From Rhodoferax sp. OV413 (GTDB lineage Bacteria > Pseudomonadota > Gammaproteobacteria > Burkholderiales > Burkholderiaceae_C), in the NCBI GenBank assembly GCA_945861785.1, contig CAMAWD010000009.1:1-64000 (forward strand): DNA of 64,000 bases, read 5' to 3'. Both the position numbers and the translations under genes were made by a program. The first letter of the stretch is position 1, and every line of letters begins with the position of its first letter. The notes under the pieces were generated by a model that was not told the DNA's origin, did no database searches, and saw only the letters and a program-made list of their open reading frames with translations. This document shows positions 25,806 through 35,353 of the stretch, in pieces.

Positions 25806-26867
25806 TTGTTGCATACTGAACCGCCGCCCCGAACCCAGCGCGACTCGGAGTCGGGCGCACAGGCCCCGGTCCTGTTCGATGTGGCCGACCTGTTCGTGCG
25901 CAAGCGCGATGGTGCCGCATTGATCAGTGGGGTGAGCTTTCAGATCCGCCGCCAGGAAGTCTTTGGATTGGTCGGTGAGAGCGGCAGCGGCAAGACGCTC
26001 ACCGCGCTGGCGAGCATGGGCCTGCTGCCGGATGGGTTGACCGCGTCCGGTGCGGTTCGCCTGAACGGCATGCATCTGCTTGCAAAACCGGAGCGTCACA
26101 TGCGCTCCATTCGCGGAAGCCAGATCGGAATGATTTTCCAGGAGCCCGTCGCGGCGCTCAACCCGGTATTCACGGTTGGTGCCCAGATCGAGGCGGCGCT
26201 GCGCGCGCATCGGCGAATGGGCCGGCACGAGGCCCACGAGGCGGCGATCCATGCGCTCGCCCGGGTCAGGATTCCCAACCCCGGCGAGCGCGTGAACGAC
26301 TATCCGCACCAGTTTTCCGGGGGAATGTGCCAGCGCATCATGATCGCGATGGCGATCTCGGGCGGGGCCAAGCTGCTCATTGCCGACGAGCCCACGACGG
26401 CGCTCGACGTCACGATCCAGCACGAGATCATCCAGTTGCTGCGCGAGCTGGTCAGCCAGGACGGCCTCTCGGTGCTGTTCATCAGCCATGACCTGGGGCT
26501 GGTGGCCCAGTTCTGTGATCGCCTTGCGGTCGCCTACGCAGGCGAGATCGTCGAGACCGGGCCGGCGCGCGCGATATTGACCGATCCGCGCCACCCCTAC
26601 ACCCGCGGGCTCGTGCGCTGTGTGGTCGACATGGATGAGATCGGCATTCTCAGGCGCGGCATACCGGGGAGCCCGCCATTGGCGGGAACTTGGCCGGACG
26701 GGTGTCGCTTTCGCGCTCGATGCGAGATGGCGCAGTCCGGTTGTGAGTCCGCCCAGCAGCTGGAGTTCTCGACTGCCTTGCGCGAGGTGCGGTGCTGGCG
26801 CTCCGAACCGGATCCACGTGGTGCGGCGACCGCGCCGCCACATCTGCCGGGAGGGGCGCAGCCGTGA
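25806..26867 (+). CDS. Dpp/Opp-type ABC transporter ATP-binding protein (DppD-like)
   Basis: A 353-residue ATPase with Walker A GESGSGKT (57-64), signature FSGGM, Walker B LLIADEP and the C-terminal cysteine-containing oligopeptide-family tail (CRFRARCEMAQSGC). The start is one of two adjacent TTG codons at 25806 and is uncertain. The last bases overlap the next ATPase gene as GTGA. It is the first transport gene of a five-gene importer in the unusual order ATPase-ATPase-binding protein-permease-permease. Confidence 0.88.
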   Translation: MLHTEPPPRTQRDSESGAQAPVLFDVADLFVRKRDGAALISGVSFQIRRQEVFGLVGESGSGKTLTALASMGLLPDGLTASGAVRLNGMHLLAKPERHMRSIRGSQIGMIFQEPVAALNPVFTVGAQIEAALRAHRRMGRHEAHEAAIHALARVRIPNPGERVNDYPHQFSGGMCQRIMIAMAISGGAKLLIADEPTTALDVTIQHEIIQLLRELVSQDGLSVLFISHDLGLVAQFCDRLAVAYAGEIVETGPARAILTDPRHPYTRGLVRCVVDMDEIGILRRGIPGSPPLAGTWPDGCRFRARCEMAQSGCESAQQLEFSTALREVRCWRSEPDPRGAATAPPHLPGGAQP

Positions 26868-27856
26868 CCATGACCGCCAGTGCCCTGCTCGAGGTCAATG
26901 AGCTCGTCGTGACCTACCGACCACCAAAGCGACCGCCCATCCATGCGGTGGCTTCGGTGTCGTTCCAGATGGTCGAAGGCAAGACGCTGGCCCTGATCGG
27001 CGAGTCTGGCTCGGGCAAGTCCACCATCGCCCGCGCCGTGTGTGGTCTGGAGCACGTGGAGTCGGGGCAGGTTCTCATGGACGGCACGGACCTGTGCGCC
27101 GAGAAGGATGGCGCGCGGGCTGCTGGCGCACGTGGTATTCAGGTCGTCTTCCAGGACCCGACTTCGGCCCTCAATCCGCGCTGGCCGGTCTGGAGGAGCA
27201 TCACCGAACCGTTGCTGAGTCGGCGTCGTGCGTCCAAGGAGGAACACCTTGCCATCGCCCTCGACCTGATGGTGCAGGTCGGATTGCACGCTTCGATGGC
27301 GCAGCGGCGACCGCGCGAACTCTCCGGCGGTCAGCGTCAGCGTGTCGTCATTGCGCGGGCATTGGCGAACAAACCCCGGCTGATCGTGCTCGATGAGCCC
27401 GTATCCGCGCTCGACGTGTCTGTGCGCAACGAGATCCTGGTGCTCCTGGATGCGCTCAAGCGCACCCAGGGATTGACGTATTTGCTCATTTCGCACGACA
27501 TGGGAGCCGTCATCCAGCTCGCCACCGATGTTGCGGTCCTCTATCTCGGCAAGCTGGTCGAAAGCGGACCGATCGAAGAAGTCGTCCGACATCCGATCCA
27601 TCCCTATACGCAGGCGCTGATTCGGGCTGTGCCAACTGTCCATGGGCGCCGTCTGACCGATGTGCAGACCCTGGTGGAGCGCCCGAGCGCCCCGGGTGAG
27701 ATTGTCGGATGTCCGTTCCATCCCCGTTGCCCGATGGCGGTCGACGTCTGCAGCACGACGGCACCGGTAGGGCAAAAAGTTCGAGGCAGGATCGTTGCGT
27801 GCCACAGGGCGCAGGAGGTGCCGGCTGGCACCTCCGAAGCCAATTGCGAAGTCTGA
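26864..27856 (+). CDS. Dpp/Opp-type ABC transporter ATP-binding protein (DppF-like)
   Basis: A 330-residue ATPase: Walker A GESGSGKST (46-54), signature LSGGQRQRV, Walker B LIVLDEP, switch LISHDM, and the C-terminal oligopeptide motif CPFHPRCPMAVDVC. GTG at 26864 gives a four-base overlap with the preceding gene; ATG at 26870 is an alternative. It pairs with the DppD-like ATPase. Confidence 0.9.
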   Translation: MTMTASALLEVNELVVTYRPPKRPPIHAVASVSFQMVEGKTLALIGESGSGKSTIARAVCGLEHVESGQVLMDGTDLCAEKDGARAAGARGIQVVFQDPTSALNPRWPVWRSITEPLLSRRRASKEEHLAIALDLMVQVGLHASMAQRRPRELSGGQRQRVVIARALANKPRLIVLDEPVSALDVSVRNEILVLLDALKRTQGLTYLLISHDMGAVIQLATDVAVLYLGKLVESGPIEEVVRHPIHPYTQALIRAVPTVHGRRLTDVQTLVERPSAPGEIVGCPFHPRCPMAVDVCSTTAPVGQKVRGRIVACHRAQEVPAGTSEANCEV

Positions 27857-27879
27857 TTCACACAAAAAAGGAGATAGAC

Positions 27880-29409
27880 ATGAAAAACAGCAGGTTGATC
27901 AAATGGGTTGGTGCGGCGGTGCTGGCCATCCCCCTTGCCCTGGGCATCGCGCATGCCGACGCGCGCAACAATGTGCTGGCGATCGGGGTGCCGGTGGAGC
28001 CCGTCACACTGGACCCGGCGAACGGATTCACCGGCTTTGACTATCCGTTTCTCTACAGCCTCTACGATCGCCTGATCGATTTCGAGCCCAAGACGCTCAA
28101 GTTGCGGCCCGGGCTGGCGACCGCCTGGCGCTTCATCGGCAACGACCAGCGCGCGTTTGAGATCTCCTTGCGTCCGAATGTGAAATTTCACGACAATACG
28201 CCCCTGGATGCCGAGGCGGTCAAGGCCAGCCTGTTGCGTTTCAAGGAAATCGGCCTGATCAGGGACCTCGATCCGGTGGTGTCGATCGACGTCATCGACC
28301 CCCTGAAGCTGGTCTTGCGGCTGTCGAGTTCGTATTCGGTGTTGCCGGCCATTCTTGCCGATCGCGCGGGAATGATCGTCTCACCGACAGCCGTCAAGGC
28401 CTCGGGCAAGGGCTACCAGCGCAGTCCCGTCGGTGCCGGGCCGTTCAAGCTGGGCCAGTGGACCCCAGGCTCGATGCTTGAGCTCACAGCGTTCCCCGGG
28501 TACTGGGACAAGGAGAAGATCAAGCTGAGCGGCATCCAGTACAAGATCATCGGCAATCCCACATCCCTGGTTAGCGCGCTGTTGTCCGGGCAGATCGACC
28601 ACGCGTCCAACGTGGATCCCAAGAATGTGTCGGTGTTGAAGGCGAGCGACCGCGTCCGGGTCCAAAGCGAACCTACGCTCTGGGTGTACATCTTCCTCGT
28701 CAATACCGGCATGCCGCCTTTGAACGATCCGAAAGTGCGCCGGGCGGTGAGCCTGTCGATTGACCGCAAGGCCATTTCGGATGCGATCCTCGGCAAGGAC
28801 ATCGGGGAGGGGCCCGCCACCTTGCTGGTACCACCGTCGAACTGGGCTCACACCTCGGCCATCGGCCAACGCAGTCCCTATGATCCCGTGCAGGCCAAGA
28901 AGCTGCTCGCCGAAGCCGGGTACCCGGATGGCATTTCGCTCAAGGTGTGTGGCACACCGGTGCTGGGTTATGGGCCGGAGATTGTCGCGATCGAGCAGGA
29001 GCAGATGAAGGCCGCCGGCATCCGCATCGAAGCGACGATGCTTGCAGGCAGCGCCTGTCAGCAGGCCTGGCAATCGCGCAACGAGTACCACCTGCGCCAG
29101 GGCGGCTGGTCCGGGCGGCCGGACCCGTGGATGACCTACCAGCAGATCTTTGCCTCGAACGGCGAATACAACCGCACGAAGCAGAAGTTCCCAGGCGTTG
29201 ATGAAATGCTCAATGACCTGCTCTCGGCCTACTCGCAGGAGGATCAGAAGAAGCTCTACGACAAGCTCAACGCCGTCTGGGTCGAGCAGTTCCCCTGGAT
29301 CCCTTTGTTCTACGGTTCGAATGTCGCCGTGTACGCGCAAAACGTGGCGGGCGAGCAGCCGAATCTGCAGGGCAAGCTGAACCCGGTCACGATGTACTTC
29401 AAGAAATGA
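27880..29409 (+). CDS. Dpp/Opp-type ABC transporter substrate-binding protein
   Basis: A 509-residue SBP_bac_5 family protein. The ATG at 27880 follows AAGGAG by 7 bases. A signal peptide ends near AHADARN, and the mature protein shows EPVTLDPANGF, AFEISLRPNVKFHDNTPLDAEAV and VGAGPFKLGQW, all family marks. The family binds peptides, nickel, opines, sugars or aromatic conjugates. Since a CoA-transferase and a hot-dog protein share the operon, the ligand may be an organic acid or a small conjugate rather than a peptide; this is inference. Confidence 0.9.
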   Translation: MKNSRLIKWVGAAVLAIPLALGIAHADARNNVLAIGVPVEPVTLDPANGFTGFDYPFLYSLYDRLIDFEPKTLKLRPGLATAWRFIGNDQRAFEISLRPNVKFHDNTPLDAEAVKASLLRFKEIGLIRDLDPVVSIDVIDPLKLVLRLSSSYSVLPAILADRAGMIVSPTAVKASGKGYQRSPVGAGPFKLGQWTPGSMLELTAFPGYWDKEKIKLSGIQYKIIGNPTSLVSALLSGQIDHASNVDPKNVSVLKASDRVRVQSEPTLWVYIFLVNTGMPPLNDPKVRRAVSLSIDRKAISDAILGKDIGEGPATLLVPPSNWAHTSAIGQRSPYDPVQAKKLLAEAGYPDGISLKVCGTPVLGYGPEIVAIEQEQMKAAGIRIEATMLAGSACQQAWQSRNEYHLRQGGWSGRPDPWMTYQQIFASNGEYNRTKQKFPGVDEMLNDLLSAYSQEDQKKLYDKLNAVWVEQFPWIPLFYGSNVAVYAQNVAGEQPNLQGKLNPVTMYFKK

Positions 29410-29449
29410 GGCACAGGGGCGGTCCAGCCATGGAAATGGGTGTGCGCTG

Positions 29450-30388
29450 ATGTGGCTCATCGCCTTCAAGCGCCTGATCGCGGCACTGCCGACCGCGTTG
29501 GTCGGCAGTGTCCTGATCTTCGCCCTGGTCCACGTCATTCCCGGCGGCGCAGCCGAGGCGATCGCGGGTCCGGACGGGTCACCCGAAGTGATCGCAAAAT
29601 TGAACGAGGAGCTGGGGCTCAATCGACCGCTCCACGTCCAGTTCGGCTCCTGGTTCTGGCGGGTCGCCCAGGGCGACTTCGGCACCTCCCTGGTGGACAA
29701 CCGGTCCATCGCCGAGGACATTCTTCATCGCCTTCCCCTTACGCTGGAACTGGCGGCCGTCGGGCTGATGATTGCGTTGCTCGTGGGTGTGCCCCTTGGT
29801 GTGTTGGCTGCGGTCTGGCGCGGACGACTGCTCGATACCGGCATCAACAGCCTTGCCGGCATCGGCCTGGCGGTGCCGGAGTTCTGGCTTGCCATGCTGG
29901 CGGTCAACCTGTTTGCCTTGCGCCTGGCCTGGGTTCCCGCGATCGGCGTGGCACCTGTGAGCCAAGGGCTGCTGGAGCACCTGCAGTCCATCGTGCTTCC
30001 GTGCCTTACGCTGGGCAGCGGGGCTGCCGCGGCGGTGGCGCGTTTTGCGCGCAGCGGCATGATCGAGGCACTGAAGTCGCCGTACATCCGGACGGCCCGT
30101 GCCATCGGCATGGCTCCGCTGCCGATGTACGCGCGATTTGCGCTGAAGAACGCGCTGATTCCGGTGTTGACGGTGCTGGGAATCATCGCCGGAACCTTGA
30201 TTGGTGGGGCCATCCTGGTCGAGCAGGTCTTCGTTATTCCGGGGCTCGGTGCCATGTTGGTGACGGGTGTTCTCCAGAAGGACTTCCCGGCCGTGCAGGG
30301 CGTGGCGCTGGTGCTCACGTTCGCTGTCATCGCCATCAACCTGTTGGTGGACATCGGGTGCGCGTCGCTCGATCCAAGGATCAGGTGA
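29450..30388 (+). CDS. Dpp/Opp-type ABC transporter permease (DppB-like)
   Basis: A 312-residue permease with six membrane segments. The EAA coupling loop is EALKSPYIRTARAIGM and KNALIPVLTVLG follows. The N-terminus (FKRLIAALPTALVGSVLIFAL, HVIPGG) is typical of the DppB side. It starts 40 bases after the binding-protein gene. Confidence 0.9.
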   Translation: MWLIAFKRLIAALPTALVGSVLIFALVHVIPGGAAEAIAGPDGSPEVIAKLNEELGLNRPLHVQFGSWFWRVAQGDFGTSLVDNRSIAEDILHRLPLTLELAAVGLMIALLVGVPLGVLAAVWRGRLLDTGINSLAGIGLAVPEFWLAMLAVNLFALRLAWVPAIGVAPVSQGLLEHLQSIVLPCLTLGSGAAAAVARFARSGMIEALKSPYIRTARAIGMAPLPMYARFALKNALIPVLTVLGIIAGTLIGGAILVEQVFVIPGLGAMLVTGVLQKDFPAVQGVALVLTFAVIAINLLVDIGCASLDPRIR

Positions 30389-30395
30389 GCACCCC

Positions 30396-31262
30396 ATGAA
30401 GGACGTGTCGATGGGGCCTGTCGGTGAGGCGGTGTCCGATTTTTCCCACCGGGGCGGTCTGCGCAGCCGCATCGGCTTCGGTGTCGCCGTCGTGATCCTG
30501 GCGCTGATCGTGGTGCTGAGCCTGCTTGCGTCCGTCGTCGCGCCATTTGATCCGATCGCGCAAAACCTTGGCAACGCCATGGCGGCGCCGGGCTCGAAAC
30601 ACTGGCTGGGTACCGACAGCCTTGGCCGTGACGTGCTCAGCCGGTTGATCTGGGGCATCCGGCCGGCGCTTGGTGGCATGTTGATCTCGATCGCGACAGC
30701 CATCGTGCTGGGGGTCCCCTGGGGCCTCGTGGCCGGTTACGCGTCCGGCATGGTCGACATGGTCCTGATGCGGGTGGTGGATGCCTTGCTGGTGTTCCCC
30801 GGGCTGGTCCTGGTGCTGGTTCTCACCGCCGTGCTGGGTGCAAATCTGGAGAACAGCATGCTGGCACTGGGCATCATCTATGCGCCCGTCCTGGCCCGGG
30901 TCGTGCGTTCGGGCGTGATCACGGTCAGGAATCGAGAATTCGTGACGGTGACCCGGCTCTACGGACTTTCACCCTGGTACCGCATGTGGCGCCATGTCAT
31001 GCCCAATGCGCTCGGGCCGGCCGTTGTGCAGACAACCCTGCTTGCAGGCACGTCGTTGCTGGCGCAGGTGGGTCTGGGATTCCTCGGGATCGGGGTTCAA
31101 CCCCCGCTGGCGAGCTGGGGCGGGTCGCTTGCCGAAGCGTTCCAGTACATCGTGGTTCGGCCCAGTGCGACCTTTGCCCCCGGGCTCCTGGTGGCGATCG
31201 TCGTGGTCTGCATCTACCGCGTCGGGGACGAGATCCGTGATCGCGTGATGCGCGATTCGTAA
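30396..31262 (+). CDS. Dpp/Opp-type ABC transporter permease (DppC-like)
   Basis: A 288-residue permease with the DppC features: an N-terminal cytosolic tail, first membrane helix, then PGSKHWLGTDSLGRDVLSRLIWG, and EAA loop REFVTVTRLYGLSPWYRM. The ATG at 30396 is 7 bases after the DppB stop. It completes the importer. Confidence 0.9.
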   Translation: MKDVSMGPVGEAVSDFSHRGGLRSRIGFGVAVVILALIVVLSLLASVVAPFDPIAQNLGNAMAAPGSKHWLGTDSLGRDVLSRLIWGIRPALGGMLISIATAIVLGVPWGLVAGYASGMVDMVLMRVVDALLVFPGLVLVLVLTAVLGANLENSMLALGIIYAPVLARVVRSGVITVRNREFVTVTRLYGLSPWYRMWRHVMPNALGPAVVQTTLLAGTSLLAQVGLGFLGIGVQPPLASWGGSLAEAFQYIVVRPSATFAPGLLVAIVVVCIYRVGDEIRDRVMRDS

Positions 31263-31286
31263 TTGGTGCCGGGACAAGGGTTTCGT

Positions 31287-33719
31287 ATGCAGCCAGCACT
31301 CCTTGGCATCCACGTGCTCGACTTGACCGATGACATTGCGGGGCAGTATTGCGCGCGCATGTTTGCGGACTATGGGGCTCAGGTGACGTTGGTGGAGCCG
31401 CCGGATGGCTGCCACATGCGCCAGCGTCCTCCGTTGCGAGGCGACGGCGACGGGGGCGAGTCGCTGCTGTTCTTTCACCTCAACCAAGGCAAGTCGTCGC
31501 GGATCGTCGACCGCGGCGAGCACGCGGGGCGGGAAGCCCTGGCGGAAATGGCCAAGGTGGCGGATGTGATCATCTTGGGGCCGGGTGAGGACCGGACGAG
31601 CCTGCGCCGCGCCAGCCCTCAAAGCATCATCTGCCTGGTCAGTGATTTTGGGGTGACCGGTCCGCTGGCGGGTTGGCTTGCCACCGAGCTTGTGCACCAG
31701 GCGCTCAGTGGCAACATGAATCAGAATGGCGAACCGGATCGCGAGCCACTGTACGGCTGCGGCGATCGGGCCTCCTACGCCGCCGGCGTGGCGGCCTTTA
31801 TCGCCGCGCTGTCCGCGGTGTTTGTTCGATGCCGCGATGGCCTGGGGCAGGACGTCTCGGTGGATATCGCGGAGACGGCGGCCTCACTCTGGTATCCCTA
31901 CGCGACGCAATACGTCTACAACGGGTCGCTCGAGACACGGGGCGACGAGCGCCAGCCGCTGGGTTATGTCCGGTGCGCGGACGAATGGATCGCGTTCTGG
32001 GTCTTCAACGACCGGTGGCTTGGCTTTTGCGAGGTGATGGGCGCGCCGCATCTTGCCGACGATCCGCGATTCTCCCAGCCACTCGAGCGGATCAACAACT
32101 GGAACACGCTGGTCGCGGAAGTCGGTGAGTTTGCCCGGCATCGCGGAGCCGACGAACTTGTGGCGGCGCTCCAGGCCAGGCAATTGGTGGCGGCCAAGAG
32201 TTATCGCTTGAGCGCCTTGTGGCAGGATTGTCGACACCTCGCCGAACGCAAATTCTGGGAAAACGTGCCCACGGATCAGGGATATCGGACGATCCTGGGG
32301 CCGCAGTTTCGCCTCAGTGCATCACCACGCAAGGTGATGTTTGCGGCGCCATCCCTTGGCCAGGTTCATGGGCCACGCGTCAAGACGACCCCGCAGACGG
32401 CTTGTGACCGCGTCGGCATGGAGCAAGCAGGTGCGATGCTGGCGACCAACGATGGGCCACTGCGAGGTGTACGGGTGGTCGACATGACTACGGCGTTCGC
32501 TGGCCCACTCGCCGGGCGGATTCTGGCCTTCCTGGGGGCGGAGGTGATCCACGTCGAGTCGGGCGCGCGGCCGAACATGTGGCGCCACCACGATCAGGTC
32601 GTCAATCCGCGGCGTTATCCCGACGGTGAACTCGGCACACATCGGTACAACCGGTGCGCGCTGTTCAACTCCGAGAACATCAACAAGTTCTCGTTGTGCC
32701 TCGACATCAAGCGGCCTGGCGGTGTGGAGACCTTGCAGCGCTTGATTTCGCGCTCGGATGTCCTGGTCTCCAACTTCAGGCCCGGCACGCTGGATCGCAT
32801 CGGCATAGGCCATGCGCAGATGAAGCAGGTGAAGCCTGCAATCATCGTGGTCGAAATGCCTGCGTTCGGGAATGTCGGTGAAATGGCCAATGCAGCTGCA
32901 TTGGCGCCGACGATGGAGTTGATCGCCGGCATGTCCGGCATGATCGGTTATGCCGATGGCCGTCCTGCGACTTCCGGTCCCGCGTATCTCGATGCTATCG
33001 GTGGTCTGCACGGTGCCGCGGCGGCGCTTGTCGCACTGGTGCACCGGGAGTTAACGGGCGAAGGACAGTACGTCGAGGTGCCGCAATGTGAGGCGGCCAT
33101 GCAATTCATTGGCGAGCACATTCTCGACGCCATCGAAAACGGCAGAGATCCCGGACTTCAGGGGAATGCCCGCACAGGATGTGTGCCCCATGGGGCATTT
33201 CGCGCGCAGGGTGACGACGAGTGGGTCGCCATTGCCGTGACGAGCGATGTGCAATGGCGTGCGCTGGCCACCGCGATAGGGCGATCCGACATGGCCGCCG
33301 GAGTGGAGTTTGGATCGGCTGCGGCGCGGTTGCAACGCGAAGGCGTGATCGTCGATGCAGTGCACGTATGGACGCAACTGCGTTCCAAGGCCGCGGCAGC
33401 GCAAGCATTGCAGGCCGTAGGCGTGCCCGCCGCAGCGGTACAGAACGCCAAGGACATCGTGGGGAGCGACTACCTGGCTGCGCGGAACTACTTCACCACA
33501 CTTGACCACCCGCAGGCGGGTCGGCATCCGTACGGCGGACTTCCGTTTCACCTGTCGCGAACGCCTGGCTCGCAGTACCGTGCTGCCCCTTGTCTTGGCG
33601 CACACACGCGGCTGATCTTGACGGAGGTGCTCCAATTGTCTGAAGACGAGATTGCCGCTTTGGAGAGAAATGGAGCGCTTGACAACGATGCGAGATGGCC
33701 GCGCCGTCAGGGGCCGTAG
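31287..33719 (+). CDS. Tandem-fused class III (CaiB/BaiF) CoA-transferase
   Basis: An 810-residue protein made of two CaiB-type domains. The first starts GIHVLDLTDDIAGQYCARMFADYGAQV and has a possible catalytic Asp in CGDRASYAAG; the second starts near residue 395 (GVRVVDMTTAFAGPLAGRILAFLGAEV) and has its Asp in YLDAIGGLHGAAAAL. Single CaiB proteins are about 400 residues and dimerise, so this is a covalent dimer. It moves CoA between acids, activating a substrate. ATG at 31287 is preferred to a TTG at 31263. It follows the Dpp permease by 24 bases and is the last gene of the operon, so it may activate the imported compound for the hot-dog protein. Confidence 0.85.
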   Translation: MQPALLGIHVLDLTDDIAGQYCARMFADYGAQVTLVEPPDGCHMRQRPPLRGDGDGGESLLFFHLNQGKSSRIVDRGEHAGREALAEMAKVADVIILGPGEDRTSLRRASPQSIICLVSDFGVTGPLAGWLATELVHQALSGNMNQNGEPDREPLYGCGDRASYAAGVAAFIAALSAVFVRCRDGLGQDVSVDIAETAASLWYPYATQYVYNGSLETRGDERQPLGYVRCADEWIAFWVFNDRWLGFCEVMGAPHLADDPRFSQPLERINNWNTLVAEVGEFARHRGADELVAALQARQLVAAKSYRLSALWQDCRHLAERKFWENVPTDQGYRTILGPQFRLSASPRKVMFAAPSLGQVHGPRVKTTPQTACDRVGMEQAGAMLATNDGPLRGVRVVDMTTAFAGPLAGRILAFLGAEVIHVESGARPNMWRHHDQVVNPRRYPDGELGTHRYNRCALFNSENINKFSLCLDIKRPGGVETLQRLISRSDVLVSNFRPGTLDRIGIGHAQMKQVKPAIIVVEMPAFGNVGEMANAAALAPTMELIAGMSGMIGYADGRPATSGPAYLDAIGGLHGAAAALVALVHRELTGEGQYVEVPQCEAAMQFIGEHILDAIENGRDPGLQGNARTGCVPHGAFRAQGDDEWVAIAVTSDVQWRALATAIGRSDMAAGVEFGSAAARLQREGVIVDAVHVWTQLRSKAAAAQALQAVGVPAAAVQNAKDIVGSDYLAARNYFTTLDHPQAGRHPYGGLPFHLSRTPGSQYRAAPCLGAHTRLILTEVLQLSEDEIAALERNGALDNDARWPRRQGP

Positions 33720-34029
33720 CTGCGCGGTGCGATAGAAGTTCTCACGAGCGCCTCGTGCAGCAGCCTGGAGCAGTTGTTCTTCAACCCATTTCATTGGGTG
33801 TTGCGGGACCTGGCTGCATTGCGCACGTCCGCATTGCCGGATCTGCCAGACGATTTTCGGCTGATGGGCAACCTGGGCCACCGTACCGCAGAGCCGGGCC
33901 GACCTGGTGGGATTTTGGTTGCGGTTTCGGGATTCCCCTGCCGCATGACGGCTTCGTCAAACTGACCCAGCGCGCTGTAGGAATTTTTGAAGCGGTCTTG
34001 CGCACATGGCAGCGTGCCGCCTTGGGCGA
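33720..34029. other. Stretch without a supported gene
   Basis: About 310 bases between the CoA-transferase stop and the RraA relic. A minus-strand frame (34051-33791) contains a coding-looking piece, QDRFKNSYSALGQFDEAVM, which I cannot place; the rest looks random. It is probably the eroded end of the Bug/SMP-30/RraA operon. Confidence 0.4.
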
Positions 34030-34461
34030 TCAAGCGCGGTCTGTTCGCCATGGTGACCCGCGGCGGCTTGGTCGTCGAAGTCCAGGATGTGCGTGCAGGC
34101 CGACGGGATGAACGCCGCAGCTGGCAGCCCTGGCCGCGTCACCCAGCGCCGGGCCGCTCGCATCCCCCACGACCAGGTCTCCGGCATGTACGGTATGACC
34201 GGCCAGCAGCACAGGCTCACCGAAACCGCCCAGGCGCATGCGCCGTTTGCCGGTGCGCGGTGTCACCTGGCGACTCGCCACCCAGAGTCCGCCCTCGCGG
34301 ATGTCATCGATGTCGCGGCAGGCACCATCGATGATGACCCCCTCGATTCCTAGCCGGTCCAGCGCGTCCGACCAGGTCGCCGTTCCGATCGCGCGGCAAC
34401 GCCCGAGCAGTGCCATCGCTTCTGGCGATCCCGCCTCCGGCAACAAGGTTTCCTGCTTCAT
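34030..34461 (-). pseudogene. RraA-like protein (aldolase/regulator fold) with internal deletion
   Basis: From the ATG at 34461 the frame encodes an RraA-family start (SPEAMALLGRCRAIGTATWSDALDRLGI) that passes directly to the later motif EGVIIDGACRD, then RQVTPRTGKRRMRLGGFGEPV and HAGDLVVGDASG. Intact relatives have about 60-70 residues between DRLGI and the (G)xVIDGxxRD motif, including the glycine-rich substrate loop. The deletion kept the frame. After GDASG the sequence no longer follows the family. RraA-like proteins include 4-hydroxy-4-methyl-2-oxoglutarate aldolases; this copy cannot be functional. It is 7 bases after the SMP-30 gene. Confidence 0.75.
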
Positions 34462-34468
34462 CCCGACC

Positions 34469-35353
34469 TCAACCACCAAAAGAAGGCACTGGCAAGCCGC
34501 GGCTGCCGGTACGCACGGCGAACAGTCCGCCCGCCATGGGCTGGGACGCAAGTTGCTCGGCCGAGAGTCTCTGCGAAGCCGTCGTGATGAACAGTGTGTC
34601 GAGTCCGGGCCCGCCGAAGGTGCAGCAACTCGGTTGTGTCACGGGCAGCGGGATGATGCAGTCGATCTTGCCCGCTGGGGTGTATCGAACAACCCGGCTG
34701 CCGCCGTAGCTCGCATTCCAGAGGCACCCATCTTCATCGATGGCAGAGCCATCGGGCATGCCAGGATCCGTAGCGCAATCCACGAACACGCGGCGATTGA
34801 AAATGCGCCCCTCTTCCGCATCGAAATCGAAGATCCAGATCTTTCTCGCAGGGCTGTCCGCGAAGTACATCCGTTGGTCGTCGGGGCTGAAGACCGTGGA
34901 GTTCGGGATGTCGACCTGGTCGAACACCTTCTGCACCGAGAAGTCCGGGTCGACCCGGTAGAACGAACCCGTCGGGGCGCGGACGGTGTCGTGCATGGTG
35001 CCGATCCAGAATCGACCGCGTGAATCGGCGCGCCCGTCGTTCAGCCGATGGCCCTCGATGTCCGCTTCCAGCGACAGCAGTCGCGTGGTCCCGCCGGTCG
35101 CGGGGTCGAATCCGTAGAGTCCGTCGCGCAGCGACACCAGCATGCCACCTTGCCGGCGAAAGGCCCAGCTTCCCACCGATTTTGTTGGCAAGGTGAACAC
35201 CCGGTGCGCACCCGTCGCCGGATTCCAGGACTGCAGGCTGGGGGCCCGCACATCGATCCACCACAGGCATTGCGTCGGGGCATGCCAGAGAGGCACCTCC
35301 CCCAGCGCATCGCGGAACGCCAGAACGCGCTCGGGGCTGGACAACGCGACCAC
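34469..35353 (-). CDS. SMP-30/gluconolactonase family protein
   Basis: A 294-residue six-bladed propeller protein. Metal ligands of the family are visible: Glu19 in GEVPLW, the Asn in IPNSTVFSPDD and the Asp in MPDGSAIDEDG. RADSRGRFWIGTM is also typical. It hydrolyses sugar lactones. The GTG start at 35353 touches the TAG of the Bug relic, and the gene stands between two broken genes of what must have been a Bug/SMP-30/RraA operon for a sugar acid. It is the only full-length member. Confidence 0.88.
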   Translation of the reverse strand: MVALSSPERVLAFRDALGEVPLWHAPTQCLWWIDVRAPSLQSWNPATGAHRVFTLPTKSVGSWAFRRQGGMLVSLRDGLYGFDPATGGTTRLLSLEADIEGHRLNDGRADSRGRFWIGTMHDTVRAPTGSFYRVDPDFSVQKVFDQVDIPNSTVFSPDDQRMYFADSPARKIWIFDFDAEEGRIFNRRVFVDCATDPGMPDGSAIDEDGCLWNASYGGSRVVRYTPAGKIDCIIPLPVTQPSCCTFGGPGLDTLFITTASQRLSAEQLASQPMAGGLFAVRTGSRGLPVPSFGG

